Source of the DNA: Bacillus sp. V3B | GTDB lineage: Bacteria; Bacillota; Bacilli; Bacillales; Cytobacillaceae | Assembly: GCF_024494465.1 (NCBI RefSeq) | Contig: NZ_JAETXM010000008.1 | Coordinates: 89,899 to 153,898, forward strand | Reading direction: 5' to 3' | DNA: 64,000 nucleotides | In this document: positions 41,832 through 51,347 of the stretch, piece by piece | Layout: every line of letters begins with the position of its first letter | How positions within the stretch are numbered: the first letter of the stretch is position 1 | Position numbers and translations under genes: made by a program | The notes under the pieces: generated by a model | What the model was told of the DNA's origin: nothing | Database searches by the model: none | The model's input: the letters and a program-made list of their open reading frames with translations, nothing else

Positions 41832-43595
41832 TTAACAAATATACTCTTTTAACTTGTCGTACCCCACCTTTTCTTCAGGTAACCAAGGAATAATCGCACA
41901 TTTCTCCGCTTTCGTTTCATCCACTTCTTGAATCCATTCCTGTTCTGCCATGGCTTTCCTTTTTAAAACAGGATCGTTCGTATTTGTGGCAGATAAACTT
42001 TGATTAATCACCCACCACTGCGGTTTAATACTAGCCCGCCTTAAATCATCTTGTAACCTTGATGCTTCTAATACAGGTGTTGCTTCCGCAAGTGTAACAA
42101 TCACCACAGCTGTTTCTTTTGGATTTCGAATTTGAGGCAATAGTTTTTTGGCACTTTTTGGAACATCACCAGTTGACCTTTCAATCTCCTTACTATAAGA
42201 CTGAGAAGAATCTAGTAATAGCAAAGTATGTCCTGTAGGTGCCGTATCTATGACCACAATTTCATTTTCTGACCTCGCCACGACTTCTGCAAAAGCTTGA
42301 AAAACAGCAATTTCTTCTGTGCACGGTGATTCTAAATCCTCTTTTAAGTAAGCTAGACCCGCTTCATCTAAGCTCTCACTTGATTTGGCTATAATCTTAG
42401 CTTTATATTTTTCAACCTCTACTTTTGGATTAATGCTACTAATGGTTAAATTTTGATTATGATGATCACTTTGGAATTGATAGTCTAAGTGTGCAGCAGG
42501 ATCGGTTGTTGTTAGATGAACACGATGCCCTTTTTCCACTAGACCCACTGCAATCGCAGACGCCACGGTTGTTTTTCCTACACCACCTTTACCCATCGTA
42601 AAAATCAACTTTGTACCATTAGCTGAAAAATCATCAATGACCACTTTTAATCCTGGAAGATTTACGGATTGAGATTCACTATCCAAAGTTGTTGAAACCT
42701 CATATGGTGTAAATAACTTTCGAAGATTTTCCACACCTGTTAAAGAGTATGAAACATACGGTAACGAGTACGTAAGAGTCTCTTTTAAATGGTCCGGCAC
42801 TTGCTTTAATGCGTCTCTTTGTCGTTGATAAAAGGCGGATGAAACCTCATCTTCTTCATTGTGATGTTGCAGAAGGCCATTTACAATGAGCATTTGGTTT
42901 TTGACCCCAATTTCTTTCAGTTCCTTTGAGGCACGGTCTGCTTCTAAAAGAGCTGAAACATCTGGTCTTGTGACAAGTATGAGAGTCGTTTTAGTTGGAT
43001 CAGAAAGAGCCGATACAGCTTTAGAATAAAGATCTTTTTTATCCGCTAATCCAGATAATGGCCCTAAACAGGATGCACCGTGCGTACTTTCTTCTAGAAA
43101 TCCATTCCAAGCCGTTGGAAGTTGTAACAGTCGTAACGTATGACCGGTTGGAGCTGTATCAAAAATAATATGATCATAGTGACCCACGATTTCACAATTG
43201 GTAAGAAACCCTGTAAATTCATCGAATGCGGCAATCTCTACTGTACATGCACCAGATAATTGCTCTTCCATTGTTGCAACAACAGCTTCTGGAAATTTAT
43301 CGCGATAAGGACCGACCACACTTTCACGATAAGCTTTTGCTGATGCCTCAGGGTCTATATTACTCGCAAATAAATGTTCAACAGCTGGAACTGCTTTTGG
43401 TGTGCTTGTTAATTCAATGCCAAATACATCTTGTAGATTAGAGGCAGGATCTGTACTAATGAGCAATACCTTTTTTCCACTATCTGCTAATACCACGGCA
43501 AGTGCACAGGCTGTTGATGTTTTACCTACCCCACCTTTTCCTGTTAAAAACAAAAATTGCGTCTGAATCTGATTTGGACTGAATGATGGATACAT
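41832..43595 (-). CDS. arsA: ArsA arsenical pump-driving ATPase
   Basis: A 587-residue tandem ATPase. The two halves each have a P-loop (GKGGVGKTSTA near residue 19, GKGGVGKTTVA near residue 335) and a DTAPTGHTLRL/DTAPTGHTLLL switch II motif. Metalloid-site cysteines are present at GACTVE near residue 115, SCLGPL near residue 175 and SPCTEE in the second half. ArsA couples ATP hydrolysis to arsenite efflux and accepts arsenite from ArsD. Normally it pairs with ArsB; here an Acr3-type pump is present, a combination that also occurs in other bacteria. Confidence 0.94.
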   Translation of the reverse strand: MYPSFSPNQIQTQFLFLTGKGGVGKTSTACALAVVLADSGKKVLLISTDPASNLQDVFGIELTSTPKAVPAVEHLFASNIDPEASAKAYRESVVGPYRDKFPEAVVATMEEQLSGACTVEIAAFDEFTGFLTNCEIVGHYDHIIFDTAPTGHTLRLLQLPTAWNGFLEESTHGASCLGPLSGLADKKDLYSKAVSALSDPTKTTLILVTRPDVSALLEADRASKELKEIGVKNQMLIVNGLLQHHNEEDEVSSAFYQRQRDALKQVPDHLKETLTYSLPYVSYSLTGVENLRKLFTPYEVSTTLDSESQSVNLPGLKVVIDDFSANGTKLIFTMGKGGVGKTTVASAIAVGLVEKGHRVHLTTTDPAAHLDYQFQSDHHNQNLTISSINPKVEVEKYKAKIIAKSSESLDEAGLAYLKEDLESPCTEEIAVFQAFAEVVARSENEIVVIDTAPTGHTLLLLDSSQSYSKEIERSTGDVPKSAKKLLPQIRNPKETAVVIVTLAEATPVLEASRLQDDLRRASIKPQWWVINQSLSATNTNDPVLKRKAMAEQEWIQEVDETKAEKCAIIPWLPEEKVGYDKLKEYIC

Positions 43596-43618
43596 ATTTC
43601 TTCCTTCTTCCCAAATGA

Positions 43619-43981
43619 TTATAGTTGTTCTAAATTGATCGAAATCCGAGTTTTTGGTTTTTCATTCAACTCTTCCGCTTTTACTTCAAACCATTCTGCG
43701 AATTCTTCATTTGTTGGATAACTTCCCACTTTCACAACTTGGTCATTAACTAAAATAACAGGTAAGGCGTTGGGACCCTTTTCTTTAAATACACGAGTTA
43801 TCTCATCATTTTCTACAAATTTATCAGGATCTGACGTTAATTGGTATCTTTTAATATCAAAGCCTTTTTTCTCTAATGAATACACAGCAGACGCCACTCT
43901 TGTTAATTCTGGATCCACACTCGGACCACATACTCCAGTAGAACAACACATCGCAGGATCAAAAATCTCAACTTTGTTCAT
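43619..43981 (-). CDS. arsD: ArsD arsenite metallochaperone
   Basis: A 120-residue protein. The arsenite-binding cysteines Cys12, Cys13 and Cys18 (PAMCCSTGVCGP) are all present; the rest has the thioredoxin-like ArsD fold with ALPVILVNDQVVKVGSYP near residue 92. It hands As(III) to ArsA, whose gene follows by 23 bp. The start is ATG in a weak purine-rich context (AGGTTTTAAC). Confidence 0.93.
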   Translation of the reverse strand: MNKVEIFDPAMCCSTGVCGPSVDPELTRVASAVYSLEKKGFDIKRYQLTSDPDKFVENDEITRVFKEKGPNALPVILVNDQVVKVGSYPTNEEFAEWFEVKAEELNEKPKTRISINLEQL

Positions 43982-44075
43982 GTTAAAACCTCCAATAGAT
44001 TATTAAATAAGCATTTACTTATTTTTCAATTTTAAAGAATAACCAAAAGAAGCTTCTCTTGGTTATTCGATTATA

Positions 44076-44495
44076 TTATTCTCCCGTTTCACTAAAACGT
44101 TTGATTCTTTCACCAATTTCATCACGAACACGTTGGAAGAAAGCCCATTTTTCTTCGTCTGTTCCTTCGGCTTTTGCTGGATCATCAAAGCCCCAGTGAT
44201 CTCTTTTCACATGCGGTGGTGTCATTGGACATTTATCAGCTGCGTCGCCACATAATGTAACAACTAAATCCGCATTATTTAAAATTTCAGGATCGATAAT
44301 ATCAGAAGTTTGACTGGAAATATCAATGCCTGTTTCGTTCATTGCTTTAACAGCATTCGGATTCAATCCATGTGCTTCAATCCCCGCACTACGAACTTCC
44401 CACTCATCATTTAAATATTTTTTCGCCCAGCCTTCTGCCATTTGGCTTCTGCAAGAATTTCCTGTACATAAGAAATAAATCGTTCGTTTCTTCAT
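44076..44495 (-). CDS. arsC: Thioredoxin-coupled arsenate reductase
   Basis: A 139-residue low-molecular-weight-phosphatase-fold reductase. Cys10 in the CTGNSCRS P-loop (with Arg16) and the redox pair Cys82 and Cys89 ([10 protein letters not shown]) are exactly placed as in S. aureus and B. subtilis ArsC. It reduces arsenate to arsenite using thioredoxin. It lies between acr3 and arsD on the same strand. Confidence 0.95.
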   Translation of the reverse strand: MKKRTIYFLCTGNSCRSQMAEGWAKKYLNDEWEVRSAGIEAHGLNPNAVKAMNETGIDISSQTSDIIDPEILNNADLVVTLCGDAADKCPMTPPHVKRDHWGFDDPAKAEGTDEEKWAFFQRVRDEIGERIKRFSETGE

Positions 44496-44548
44496 TTTTT
44501 GAAAAACTCCTTCATCTATAAATGGTTGTAATATTTACAACAGATCGC

Positions 44549-45628
44549 TTACTTATTCTTTACTAAATGACTATCTGGAAACCAATGTCTTGTATTATTT
44601 GCGATTCGAACTAAAAATAGCATCAGTGGAACTTCCACAAGAACACCTACAACTGTCACAAGCGTTGCACCTGAATTCAATCCAAATAAAGCTATCGCAA
44701 CAGCAACCGCTAATTCAAAGAAATTGCTCGTTCCAATCATAGCTGCAGGTGCTGCCACACTGTGCTCGATCTTCCACTTTTTTGCCCAAAAATAAGCGAT
44801 AACGAAGATAAATAACGTTTGAATAATAAGAGGAACGGCAATTAATACAATGTGGAACGGATTACTTAAGATCACTTCTCCTTGGAAAGAGAAAATAATA
44901 ATTAATGTAAGTAATAATCCGACAATCGTAAATTTCCCTGCATTTTTCAAATATACATTTTCAAACCAGTCCATCCCTTTACGTTTAACTAACATGACAC
45001 GAGATACGTATCCTGCCGCTAATGGGATAATAATAAATAAGACAATGGATAAGAAAATCGTGTCGAATGGAATAACGACATTATTAATTCGTAATAACAA
45101 CATGACAATCGGGCCAAAAGCAAAGACCATAATCAAATCATTAATAGAAACTTGAACTAACGTATAGCCAGCATTTCCTTTCGTTAAGTAACTCCAAACA
45201 AAAACCATGGCTGTACATGGTGCTGCCCCTAATAGCACTGCCCCTGCAATATACTGTGTGGCTAAATCTTCTGGTATAAAAGGGGAGAAAATAAATCGAA
45301 AAAAGAGCCAGGCAAAGAAAAACATCGTAAAGGGTTTAATTAACCAGTTCACAACGAGTGTTACGACTAAGCCTTTCGGTTTTTTTCCTACATCTACAAT
45401 ACTAGAAAAATCGATTTGAGCCATCATTGGATAGATCATTAACCAAATGAGAATGGCAACTGGTATGGATACTTGAGCATATTCGAATTTGCTCAATGTC
45501 TCTGGAACAGCTGGGAATACTTGCCCGAGTGTGACACCAATGAGAATACAGAGAATGACCCAAACCGTTAAATATCTTTCAAAAAAACCAAGTCCTTTAC
45601 CTTCCATTGCTGGGGTGTCTTTACCCAT
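44549..45628 (-). CDS. acr3: Acr3-type arsenite efflux permease
   Basis: A 359-residue, ten-helix protein of the ACR3/BASS family. GLGFFERYLTVWVILCILIG at the N-terminus and GAAPCTAMVFVWS near residue 145, with the conserved Cys, are characteristic of Acr3. It exports arsenite across the membrane. The start is the ATG after AGGAGGAATA; twelve upstream codons of the open frame are discarded. An AT-rich spacer of about 220 bp separates it from arsR, with no strong terminator. Confidence 0.94.
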   Translation of the reverse strand: MGKDTPAMEGKGLGFFERYLTVWVILCILIGVTLGQVFPAVPETLSKFEYAQVSIPVAILIWLMIYPMMAQIDFSSIVDVGKKPKGLVVTLVVNWLIKPFTMFFFAWLFFRFIFSPFIPEDLATQYIAGAVLLGAAPCTAMVFVWSYLTKGNAGYTLVQVSINDLIMVFAFGPIVMLLLRINNVVIPFDTIFLSIVLFIIIPLAAGYVSRVMLVKRKGMDWFENVYLKNAGKFTIVGLLLTLIIIFSFQGEVILSNPFHIVLIAVPLIIQTLFIFVIAYFWAKKWKIEHSVAAPAAMIGTSNFFELAVAVAIALFGLNSGATLVTVVGVLVEVPLMLFLVRIANNTRHWFPDSHLVKNK

Positions 45629-45851
45629 TATCCTATTCCTCCTATATATAACTAATTTAACCATGAAATTGATGATTCATCGCACACTCTTAAACCTCTT
45701 TTTTTCAAGATCACTCATTTATTCTTTCTGATCTAGAAAATAAGCTAGACTATTTTTAATGAAAGAATAAATAGCAGATTCCGTATTTACACGGTAAAAA
45801 ATCATAGTGTTAAAAAACAATCGAATAATGATAACTTTTTCTAGATTTTCT

Positions 45852-46148
45852 TTAACAATCACATTTTATAATTGAAATCTCTTCCAAGTGATCAATAATG
45901 GCTTGAATATAGGGTGGTTGAACATCGTTTAATCGATAATGTTTCCATGTTCCTACTGGTCTTTCAACAATGATGCCGGCTTCTTTTAACTTTTTCAATT
46001 GTTGACTGACAGCAGGTTGAGAAATATGTAAAACATCAATAAAATCACAAGCACATACTTCTCCTTTTTTTAAGCACGCTAATAGCTTTAAACGATTGGG
46101 ATCACTCAAAGCTTTTAACTGCTTCGACATCAATTCTATATTCTCCAA
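45852..46148 (-). CDS. arsR: ArsR family arsenic-responsive repressor
   Basis: A 98-residue winged-helix repressor. Cys32 and Cys34 in EVCACDF form the classic metalloid-binding motif at the start of the recognition region, followed by HISQPAVSQQLKKLKEAG, the DNA-reading helix. A second C-x-C (KCDC) ends the chain. As(III) binding releases it from DNA. Start TTG has AAAGGAGG nine bases upstream. First gene of the ars operon. Confidence 0.94.
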   Translation of the reverse strand: MENIELMSKQLKALSDPNRLKLLACLKKGEVCACDFIDVLHISQPAVSQQLKKLKEAGIIVERPVGTWKHYRLNDVQPPYIQAIIDHLEEISIIKCDC

Positions 46149-46171
46149 ATAAGGTTTCCTCCTTTACATAA

Positions 46172-46209
46172 CCTATTACTTATATAATATCATACTTATA
46201 TTATAACAA
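46172..46209 (-). promoter_or_regulatory. ars promoter and putative ArsR operator
   Basis: On the minus strand TTGTTA and TATATA are spaced by 17 bases. Two direct ATATAAGTA repeats overlap this promoter, a likely ArsR site. Confidence 0.55.
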
Positions 46210-46270
46210 TATGTTTTTCAGATTCAAGTGTTACACATAAAAAATATTAATTTTAGTTTTTTAAAACAAA

Positions 46271-46320
46271 AACAAGTGCCAGGCAACATCCAGATAATGG
46301 ATGTTGCCTGGCACTTGTTT
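46271..46320. repeat. Long hairpin repeat after the EamA gene
   Basis: AACAAGTGCCAGGCAACATCC pairs perfectly with its downstream arm; two compensatory changes relative to the consensus. Placed 12 bp beyond the EamA stop codon. Confidence 0.9.
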
Positions 46321-46331
46321 TGCACTTGTTT

Positions 46332-47243
46332 TTATCCTACTTCTTTTCTATTTTTTATCGCATTCTTTCTTGAAGAGGAATGTCTCTTCATGCTAGCCAA
46401 AACTGCACCAGTGATCGTGATGGCACCTCCTATCCATGACACCCAAGAAACTTGTTCATGGAGAAGGACTATCCCTAATAGGACCGTCCAAACAGGAAGC
46501 ATGTTAATATAGGGGGCCGCTTTACTTGCTCCAACTATTTTCACTCCCACATTCCATGCTAGAAAGGCAACAACTGAAGCAAACGTACTGACATAGACTA
46601 AACAAATCCATGCTGTTGTTGTCATATGAATCATACCTAATTCCACTGTTCCAATACAACTAATCGCACTAAAAATGGTCCCATATAGAGCTGCACCAGC
46701 TGTCATGGTTAGTGGATCCATATCTTTTCCATATCGTTTGCCTAAAACCGTATATAACCCCCACATCACACAGGACAACACAACTGCGGAATTCCCTAGC
46801 AGAGACCCTTGGGAAGAAACAGTATCACTTTTCCCCTGAAACAAAACGATCACACCTAAGATTGAAATAACAGCACCTAGCCACTCTCTCCTATGTATCT
46901 TTTCTTTTAAAATAAATGGAGTAAATAGAAGAATGGCAATAGGAATCCCCGCGGAAATCATCCCTGCTTGGGAGGCACTGATACTTCCTAAAGCTAAGTA
47001 AGTTAACGTTGAAAAGGCAAAAACACCCGTGAAGCCAAGAATAGAAAACTCCTTCCATTTTGAAAAGATAGGTAGTTTCTTTTTATTAAATGTTAAAATC
47101 CCTATGAGAATAATAGTTGAAATAGCCCATCGAACAGTATTAAGGAGTGTTGGTGGTAAAGCATCCCCTAAGTAACGCCCGCTAATATAATTTCCAGCCC
47201 AAAGCATCGTTGCAATGAGGAGCAGCCCTATTCCATGTTTCAT
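46332..47243 (-). CDS. EamA family (DMT) transporter
   Basis: A 303-residue protein with ten predicted helices in two EamA repeats. GLLLIATMLWAGNYISGRYL begins the first and VLSCVMWGLYTVLGKRYG the second, near residue 155. The C-terminus is short and basic. Members export amino acids or other metabolites; the substrate is unknown. The start is ATG with GAGGGGG upstream at a long spacing. Confidence 0.85.
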   Translation of the reverse strand: MKHGIGLLLIATMLWAGNYISGRYLGDALPPTLLNTVRWAISTIILIGILTFNKKKLPIFSKWKEFSILGFTGVFAFSTLTYLALGSISASQAGMISAGIPIAILLFTPFILKEKIHRREWLGAVISILGVIVLFQGKSDTVSSQGSLLGNSAVVLSCVMWGLYTVLGKRYGKDMDPLTMTAGAALYGTIFSAISCIGTVELGMIHMTTTAWICLVYVSTFASVVAFLAWNVGVKIVGASKAAPYINMLPVWTVLLGIVLLHEQVSWVSWIGGAITITGAVLASMKRHSSSRKNAIKNRKEVG

Positions 47244-47314
47244 AATATGTCTATATCCCCCTCTACTTTATATGTATCACTATCAACTTCTACTATACCA
47301 CTTTCAAGAAAAAG

Positions 47315-47357
47315 AGGTGCCAGGCACCATCCATTATCTGGATGGTGCCTGGCACCT
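47315..47357. repeat. Long hairpin repeat after the nitroreductase gene
   Basis: Consensus-like copy, perfect stem of 18 bp, six bases beyond the nitroreductase stop codon. Confidence 0.9.
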
Positions 47358-47362
47358 CTCAA

Positions 47363-47971
47363 TCAATCTATCGCTTGACCAAAAGCACCTTCAAAAAGGG
47401 ATTCTTTCACTGGGCGGCGAGGACTAGGTTGCTCTCTCTCTTGAAGCGTTTCTGATAAAACATCCTTCTCCCCTTGGTAACCAATTGCAATTAAAGCGTC
47501 AATGCTATAATTTTCTGGCACATTTAGCACTTCACGGGCTCGTTCAAAATCAAAACCTGTCATGGGATGGGTGATTAGCCCCTTTTTAGTCGCTTCCAAA
47601 GCAAGATAGCCCCATGCTGTACCTGCATCAAAGGAATGAGAAATATTGTGCCCCTTATCATCATTTGTTTTTTCCGAAATAATTAAAGCGAGAACAGGTG
47701 CCTTTTCACACCAAGTACGATTAAATTCACTAATAAAAGAATAAAACTTTTCACGATCTTCTTTCGTACGGGCGATAATAAAGCGCCAAGGCTGAATATT
47801 ATAAGCAGATGGCGCCCAACGCGCAGCCTCAAAAACACTCAGTAATACATCCGCTGGAACATCTTTTTCTAAAAAAGACCGAGGAGACCATCTATTTAAA
47901 AAAACAGGGTCAATCTCGTATGTATGCTGACGGAACTGTTCTACTTTAGGGTTTACTTTAGAATGAATCAT
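47363..47971 (-). CDS. Nitroreductase family protein
   Basis: A 202-residue FMN-dependent oxidoreductase. RWSPRSFLEKDVP near residue 28 and EAARWAPSAYNIQPWRF near residue 50 bind FMN, and GTAWGYLALEATKKGLITHPM lies near residue 120. Family members reduce nitro groups or quinones with NAD(P)H. The start follows TAGGAGG. It is flanked by hairpin repeats on both sides and is likely monocistronic. Confidence 0.9.
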   Translation of the reverse strand: MIHSKVNPKVEQFRQHTYEIDPVFLNRWSPRSFLEKDVPADVLLSVFEAARWAPSAYNIQPWRFIIARTKEDREKFYSFISEFNRTWCEKAPVLALIISEKTNDDKGHNISHSFDAGTAWGYLALEATKKGLITHPMTGFDFERAREVLNVPENYSIDALIAIGYQGEKDVLSETLQEREQPSPRRPVKESLFEGAFGQAID

Positions 47972-48067
47972 ATGTTATTTCCTCCTAAACATAGCTTAAA
48001 AGTTATCTTACTCCATCAGTATATAATAACTATTACTTCTTTTCTATAAATTGCCACTCAACTAAAA

Positions 48068-48112
48068 TAGATGCCAGGCACCACCCATTATTTGGATAGT
48101 TCCTGGCACCTA
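48068..48112. repeat. Long hairpin repeat after the HPP gene
   Basis: Slightly decayed copy (mismatches in the outer and inner arm) about 20 bp beyond the HPP stop codon. Confidence 0.82.
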
Positions 48113-48129
48113 TTTTGCTCTTATTTTTA

Positions 48130-48690
48130 TCATAACCAGTATTTTGGATATTGTCTCGTTTGAAATAAGTTATTATAGATTGTTGATATAATAACTAACA
48201 ATAAGGTACCAATTATAATTGGTATAAGAAATTCCCACCCTGCTTGAGAATTAATAGCGACAAGGGCACTAGCTGCTGCAGGAGGATGAATTGTTTTTGT
48301 AATAGTCATTAAAATTAATACGATAGCTAATACTAGACCAATGATGAATAGGCTCTTTCCTAATATACTCCAAATAATAAGGGATAAAGTAGTAGAGATT
48401 ATATGTCCCCCAATAACATTGCGAGGTTGAGACAAAGGACTTTTATGGGCACCAAACACAATGATACAGCTTGCACCAAGAGGAGCTAGTGCCCTAGGAA
48501 ACCCTAAATATACCACTATAAAACTAATGATAATAATGGAAATAAGCCCACCTATAGCCGAAACAAAGGAATCAATATAATCAATTCTATCTTCTTTTCT
48601 AGCTTCCCCCTTCATTTTCTTTAAATACGCCGTAAAACCTACGACTTGTTGATCACTCCAACTTTTCTCAAGGTTTTTCCCAAAATCCAT
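48130..48690 (-). CDS. HPP family membrane protein
   Basis: A 186-residue protein with four to five helices. LAPLGASCIIVFGAHKSPLSQPRN near residue 68 and the diagnostic TIHPPAAASAL near residue 135 define the HPP family, some of whose members transport nitrite or nitrate in cyanobacteria and chloroplasts. About 40 soluble residues precede the first helix. No CBS domain is attached. Start ATG follows GAGGAAAAAAT. Confidence 0.85.
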   Translation of the reverse strand: MDFGKNLEKSWSDQQVVGFTAYLKKMKGEARKEDRIDYIDSFVSAIGGLISIIIISFIVVYLGFPRALAPLGASCIIVFGAHKSPLSQPRNVIGGHIISTTLSLIIWSILGKSLFIIGLVLAIVLILMTITKTIHPPAAASALVAINSQAGWEFLIPIIIGTLLLVIISTIYNNLFQTRQYPKYWL

Positions 48691-48972
48691 AACTTATTTT
48701 TTCCTCAATCTTTCTAAATAATTTGTCAATAAATTTGTCAGATTTTCTTTCATGTATAATTATTTTACAAGAAAACTAGAAGTATTTAAATATATATATA
48801 TATTTAAATATTCATAATTTAAATTTGAAAAACAGCACCTGGAACTGTTCGTTTACTAGAAAAACTATCTGAAAATTTTTTCGAAATACTATTCCATTAT
48901 TTCAGAAACTTTGGTATATTTAAAACACAGACAAAATTCGACAAAAAAATCGAAAGAAAGGAATGATTAGAT
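48691..48972. other. Gene-free AT-rich stretch
   Basis: Contains an AT microsatellite-like run (TATATATATATAT near 48795) and the 5' region of the FbpB-like gene. No clear Fur box was recognised. Confidence 0.4.
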
Positions 48973-49107
48973 ATGAGAAAACAAAAATTAAACATGCAAA
49001 CTTTAATCAATAACAATAAAAAAGAAATTCTTTCAAATAAAGAGGAAATAGCACGTATAGAAAAACAGATTGACGAAAAATATAATAAGCAACTACAAGC
49101 AAATTGA
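48973..49107 (+). CDS. fbpB: FbpB family small basic protein
   Basis: A 44-residue basic protein beginning MRKQKLNMQTLINNNKKEIL with EEIARIEKQIDEKY in its second half. This matches the FbpB family of Fur-regulated small basic proteins, which in B. subtilis assist the small RNA FsrA in iron sparing. GAAAGGAATG precedes the ATG. Iron control here is inferred from the family only. Confidence 0.75.
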   Translation: MRKQKLNMQTLINNNKKEILSNKEEIARIEKQIDEKYNKQLQAN

Positions 49108-49177
49108 TAAAAACAAAAAAATCAAAGCACAACAGGAATCGACAGGTCTTCCACTGCAACATTATATCAATCACTAA

Positions 49178-49216
49178 AAAAAGAGCAAACCCGATAAAAG
49201 GTTTGCTCTTAAAAAA
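49178..49216 (-). terminator. Hairpin terminator, minus-strand polarity
   Basis: Stem AAGAGCAAACC / GGTTTGCTCTT; seven T residues follow on the minus strand. No minus-strand gene was identified directly upstream in the gap 49217-49519, which is otherwise empty to my eye. Confidence 0.7.
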
Positions 49217-49519
49217 CTCAATATAATATACTCTTAACGAAAAAGGAAAGGAATAGAAGCCTTACAATAAGTTTCTTTCACTTACTCACTTTTTATATCC
49301 ATTTTTGTCCTATTAGAAATTCTTCTTATTTAATAGCCTGTTCCAATCATGATATCTATTCCTTTAGCTAATTCCCTCTGGCCTTGCTTAAAATTACCTC
49401 TACTCTCTTTTTATACATGATATTAGCCACGGTAAAAAAGTATGATTTATTCATTATAATTCTATAGTCATCCTAAATTTACCACAATAGTTACTTTTGA
49501 TAAAGTTATTCCCCATACA

Positions 49520-49543
49520 AACCAGGTGCCAGGCACCTGGTTT
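49520..49543. repeat. Short hairpin repeat overlapping a stop codon
   Basis: AACCAGGTGCCAGGCACCTGGTT, a perfect palindrome that begins at the stop codon of the deacetylase gene. Confidence 0.9.
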
Positions 49544-50927
49544 AGTATGCGATTCCATAGTATGGACCCGTCTCTTTTGTTTCTTGCAACGTAAGAAGTT
49601 CTGAAACAGTGATAAACTGGTATCCTTCATTTTTTAGAGCTCTCATCAATGCTGGTAATGCGTCAGCTGTCGTTGGGTGAATGTCATGCAATAGAACAAT
49701 TGAACCTGGAAAAACCCCATCTAAAATCAAGTTATTCACAGCCTTTGCATTCCGATTCTTCCAATCTAGTGAATCCACTGACCATAGAATAATGGGAAAG
49801 TCATTCTCGAAAGCAACTTTCTCCACAATCTCATTATAAATTCCATACGGAGGACGAATAGAAGTTGGAAGTTGACCGATTACCTCTTCAATGGTTTGAC
49901 TAGTTCCTTCTATTTCTCTCCTAATTTCTTCTTCGGTTAGTTTATTTAAGACCGAGTGGCTTCTCGTATGATTCCCAATCTCATGACCTTCATCTGCTAC
50001 TCTCTTGGCCAGTAAAGGATGGTATTCTACTTGACTACCTAACATAAAAAAAGTAGCTTTTGCATGGTATTCTTTAAGTGTTTTAAGAATTCGTGGAGTT
50101 ACACTAGGACTTGGTCCATCATCGAATGTAAGCGCAATATACTTTCCATTAGGATCTAATACCACCACTTCCTTCTCAACGATCTTGATGTTCAATCGCT
50201 GAATAATATTTTCTTTTAGATAGGAGCCTACATTCTCTACTGGAATATCCACCTTTATCGGGCTGGATACATCATTAAAATAGAAAGTCAAAACGTTTTG
50301 CGTGATTAACCAATCTAATTGATCAGGATGGTTCAAAGCTTGGTCTAGCCATTCATCCATTCCCTGTCTACTTTCCTCTTCCGTTTCTAACTGCTCTTTG
50401 ATAATCGAACAAATTTCATCCCAATTATCCCCATCTATATCCAACACATCTGCCAAAAACAAAATCTTGTTTTCTATTAGATCCATATTAAATGTCTTGA
50501 TCACATTTTTCCTTTTTGCTTCATCGAATCTTTTTTCTAAGTCAAGAGTTACACTGTATAGATCATTCGTCACTTTATTCATGTTCACATGTATATGTAA
50601 TTTGGCACGATGATCCTCATGAAACGCCTTTGTCTCTTTTTTCTCCACATCAGCAAGAAACTGATCCTCCTCCGTCTTTATCCATGTTTGAATCGCCTGA
50701 TTAATAGGTTCACTTTCAGTTAAAAGGGTACTAATGGAGAAACTATAACTATTTGTTTTTTTCTTTCTTGTTTCAAGATTAAAACCAGGAACCACACTCA
50801 ACACTTCATTTTCTATGGTAGAGACAACTCGTGAGCCCTTCCCTATCCACTGATTGGCTCCTGCAAATCCTACAATCAAAAACAAAATAAGGACACTTCC
50901 AATTATCAAGCATACTCGTTTAATCAA
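49542..50927 (-). CDS. Polysaccharide deacetylase, PdaC-like
   Basis: A 461-residue exported protein. An N-terminal membrane anchor (residues ~5-25) is followed by a DUF4163/DUF3298-like region (to ~250) and a NodB domain with ALTFDDGPSPSVTP near residue 265 (catalytic and metal Asp), EIGNHTRSHSVL near 320 (metal His pair), RPPYGIYN near 360 and VLLHDIHPTT near 425. This order and length match B. subtilis PdaC, which deacetylates MurNAc in peptidoglycan. A TTG start has AAAGGA upstream at 11 bases. Confidence 0.88.
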   Translation of the reverse strand: MIKRVCLIIGSVLILFLIVGFAGANQWIGKGSRVVSTIENEVLSVVPGFNLETRKKKTNSYSFSISTLLTESEPINQAIQTWIKTEEDQFLADVEKKETKAFHEDHRAKLHIHVNMNKVTNDLYSVTLDLEKRFDEAKRKNVIKTFNMDLIENKILFLADVLDIDGDNWDEICSIIKEQLETEEESRQGMDEWLDQALNHPDQLDWLITQNVLTFYFNDVSSPIKVDIPVENVGSYLKENIIQRLNIKIVEKEVVVLDPNGKYIALTFDDGPSPSVTPRILKTLKEYHAKATFFMLGSQVEYHPLLAKRVADEGHEIGNHTRSHSVLNKLTEEEIRREIEGTSQTIEEVIGQLPTSIRPPYGIYNEIVEKVAFENDFPIILWSVDSLDWKNRNAKAVNNLILDGVFPGSIVLLHDIHPTTADALPALMRALKNEGYQFITVSELLTLQETKETGPYYGIAY

Positions 50928-51058
50928 TCATTTTCATGTCCTTTCAAATAGGGTATGAAAATTAACCAAATAAAAAGATGTTCCCCCTTTCCAAAAGCGA
51001 ACGAATTTATTCGCTACCATAAAACAGTATATTTAGAATATTAAATGTTATTACAAAA

Positions 51059-51147
51059 AAGGTGTCCAACACCACCATACAATCTCTAGTACAATCAAGT
51101 GAAACTTGATTCTAGATACATGTAATTTTGTGGATGTTAGACACCTT
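51059..51147 (-). repeat. Nested inverted repeat, likely terminator of cobT
   Basis: Outer arms AAGGTGTCCAACAC and GTTAGACACCTT, inner hairpin TCTAGTACAATCAAG / CTTGATTCTAGA. On the minus strand it ends with seven T residues. It lies 200 bp after cobT. It differs from the GGTGCC family in sequence but is used similarly. The flanking gap 50928-51340 shows no gene. Confidence 0.6.
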
Positions 51148-51347
51148 ATCGAACAGCACTTTTTTTCATCTAGTGTTTATCCATATAATGATCTAAAAAT
51201 ATTGAACTCTTTTTTCTAGTCTCTACAAATTACTAAACAAATTGCTGTAGAACGAAGGGAAAGTAAACAGCCTTCATTCACTTCTATCCAATAACCATTT
51301 TGAACATGTAAACCTTAAAAGTGGGCAGAGAAGAACAACCTCTCCTA

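Noticed and set aside
49217..49500. A minus-strand frame with GNFKQGQRELAKGIDIMIGTGY upstream of a terminator
   Set aside because: It looks protein-like and a minus-strand terminator follows, but there is no start codon in frame after the preceding stop, so I could not define a gene.
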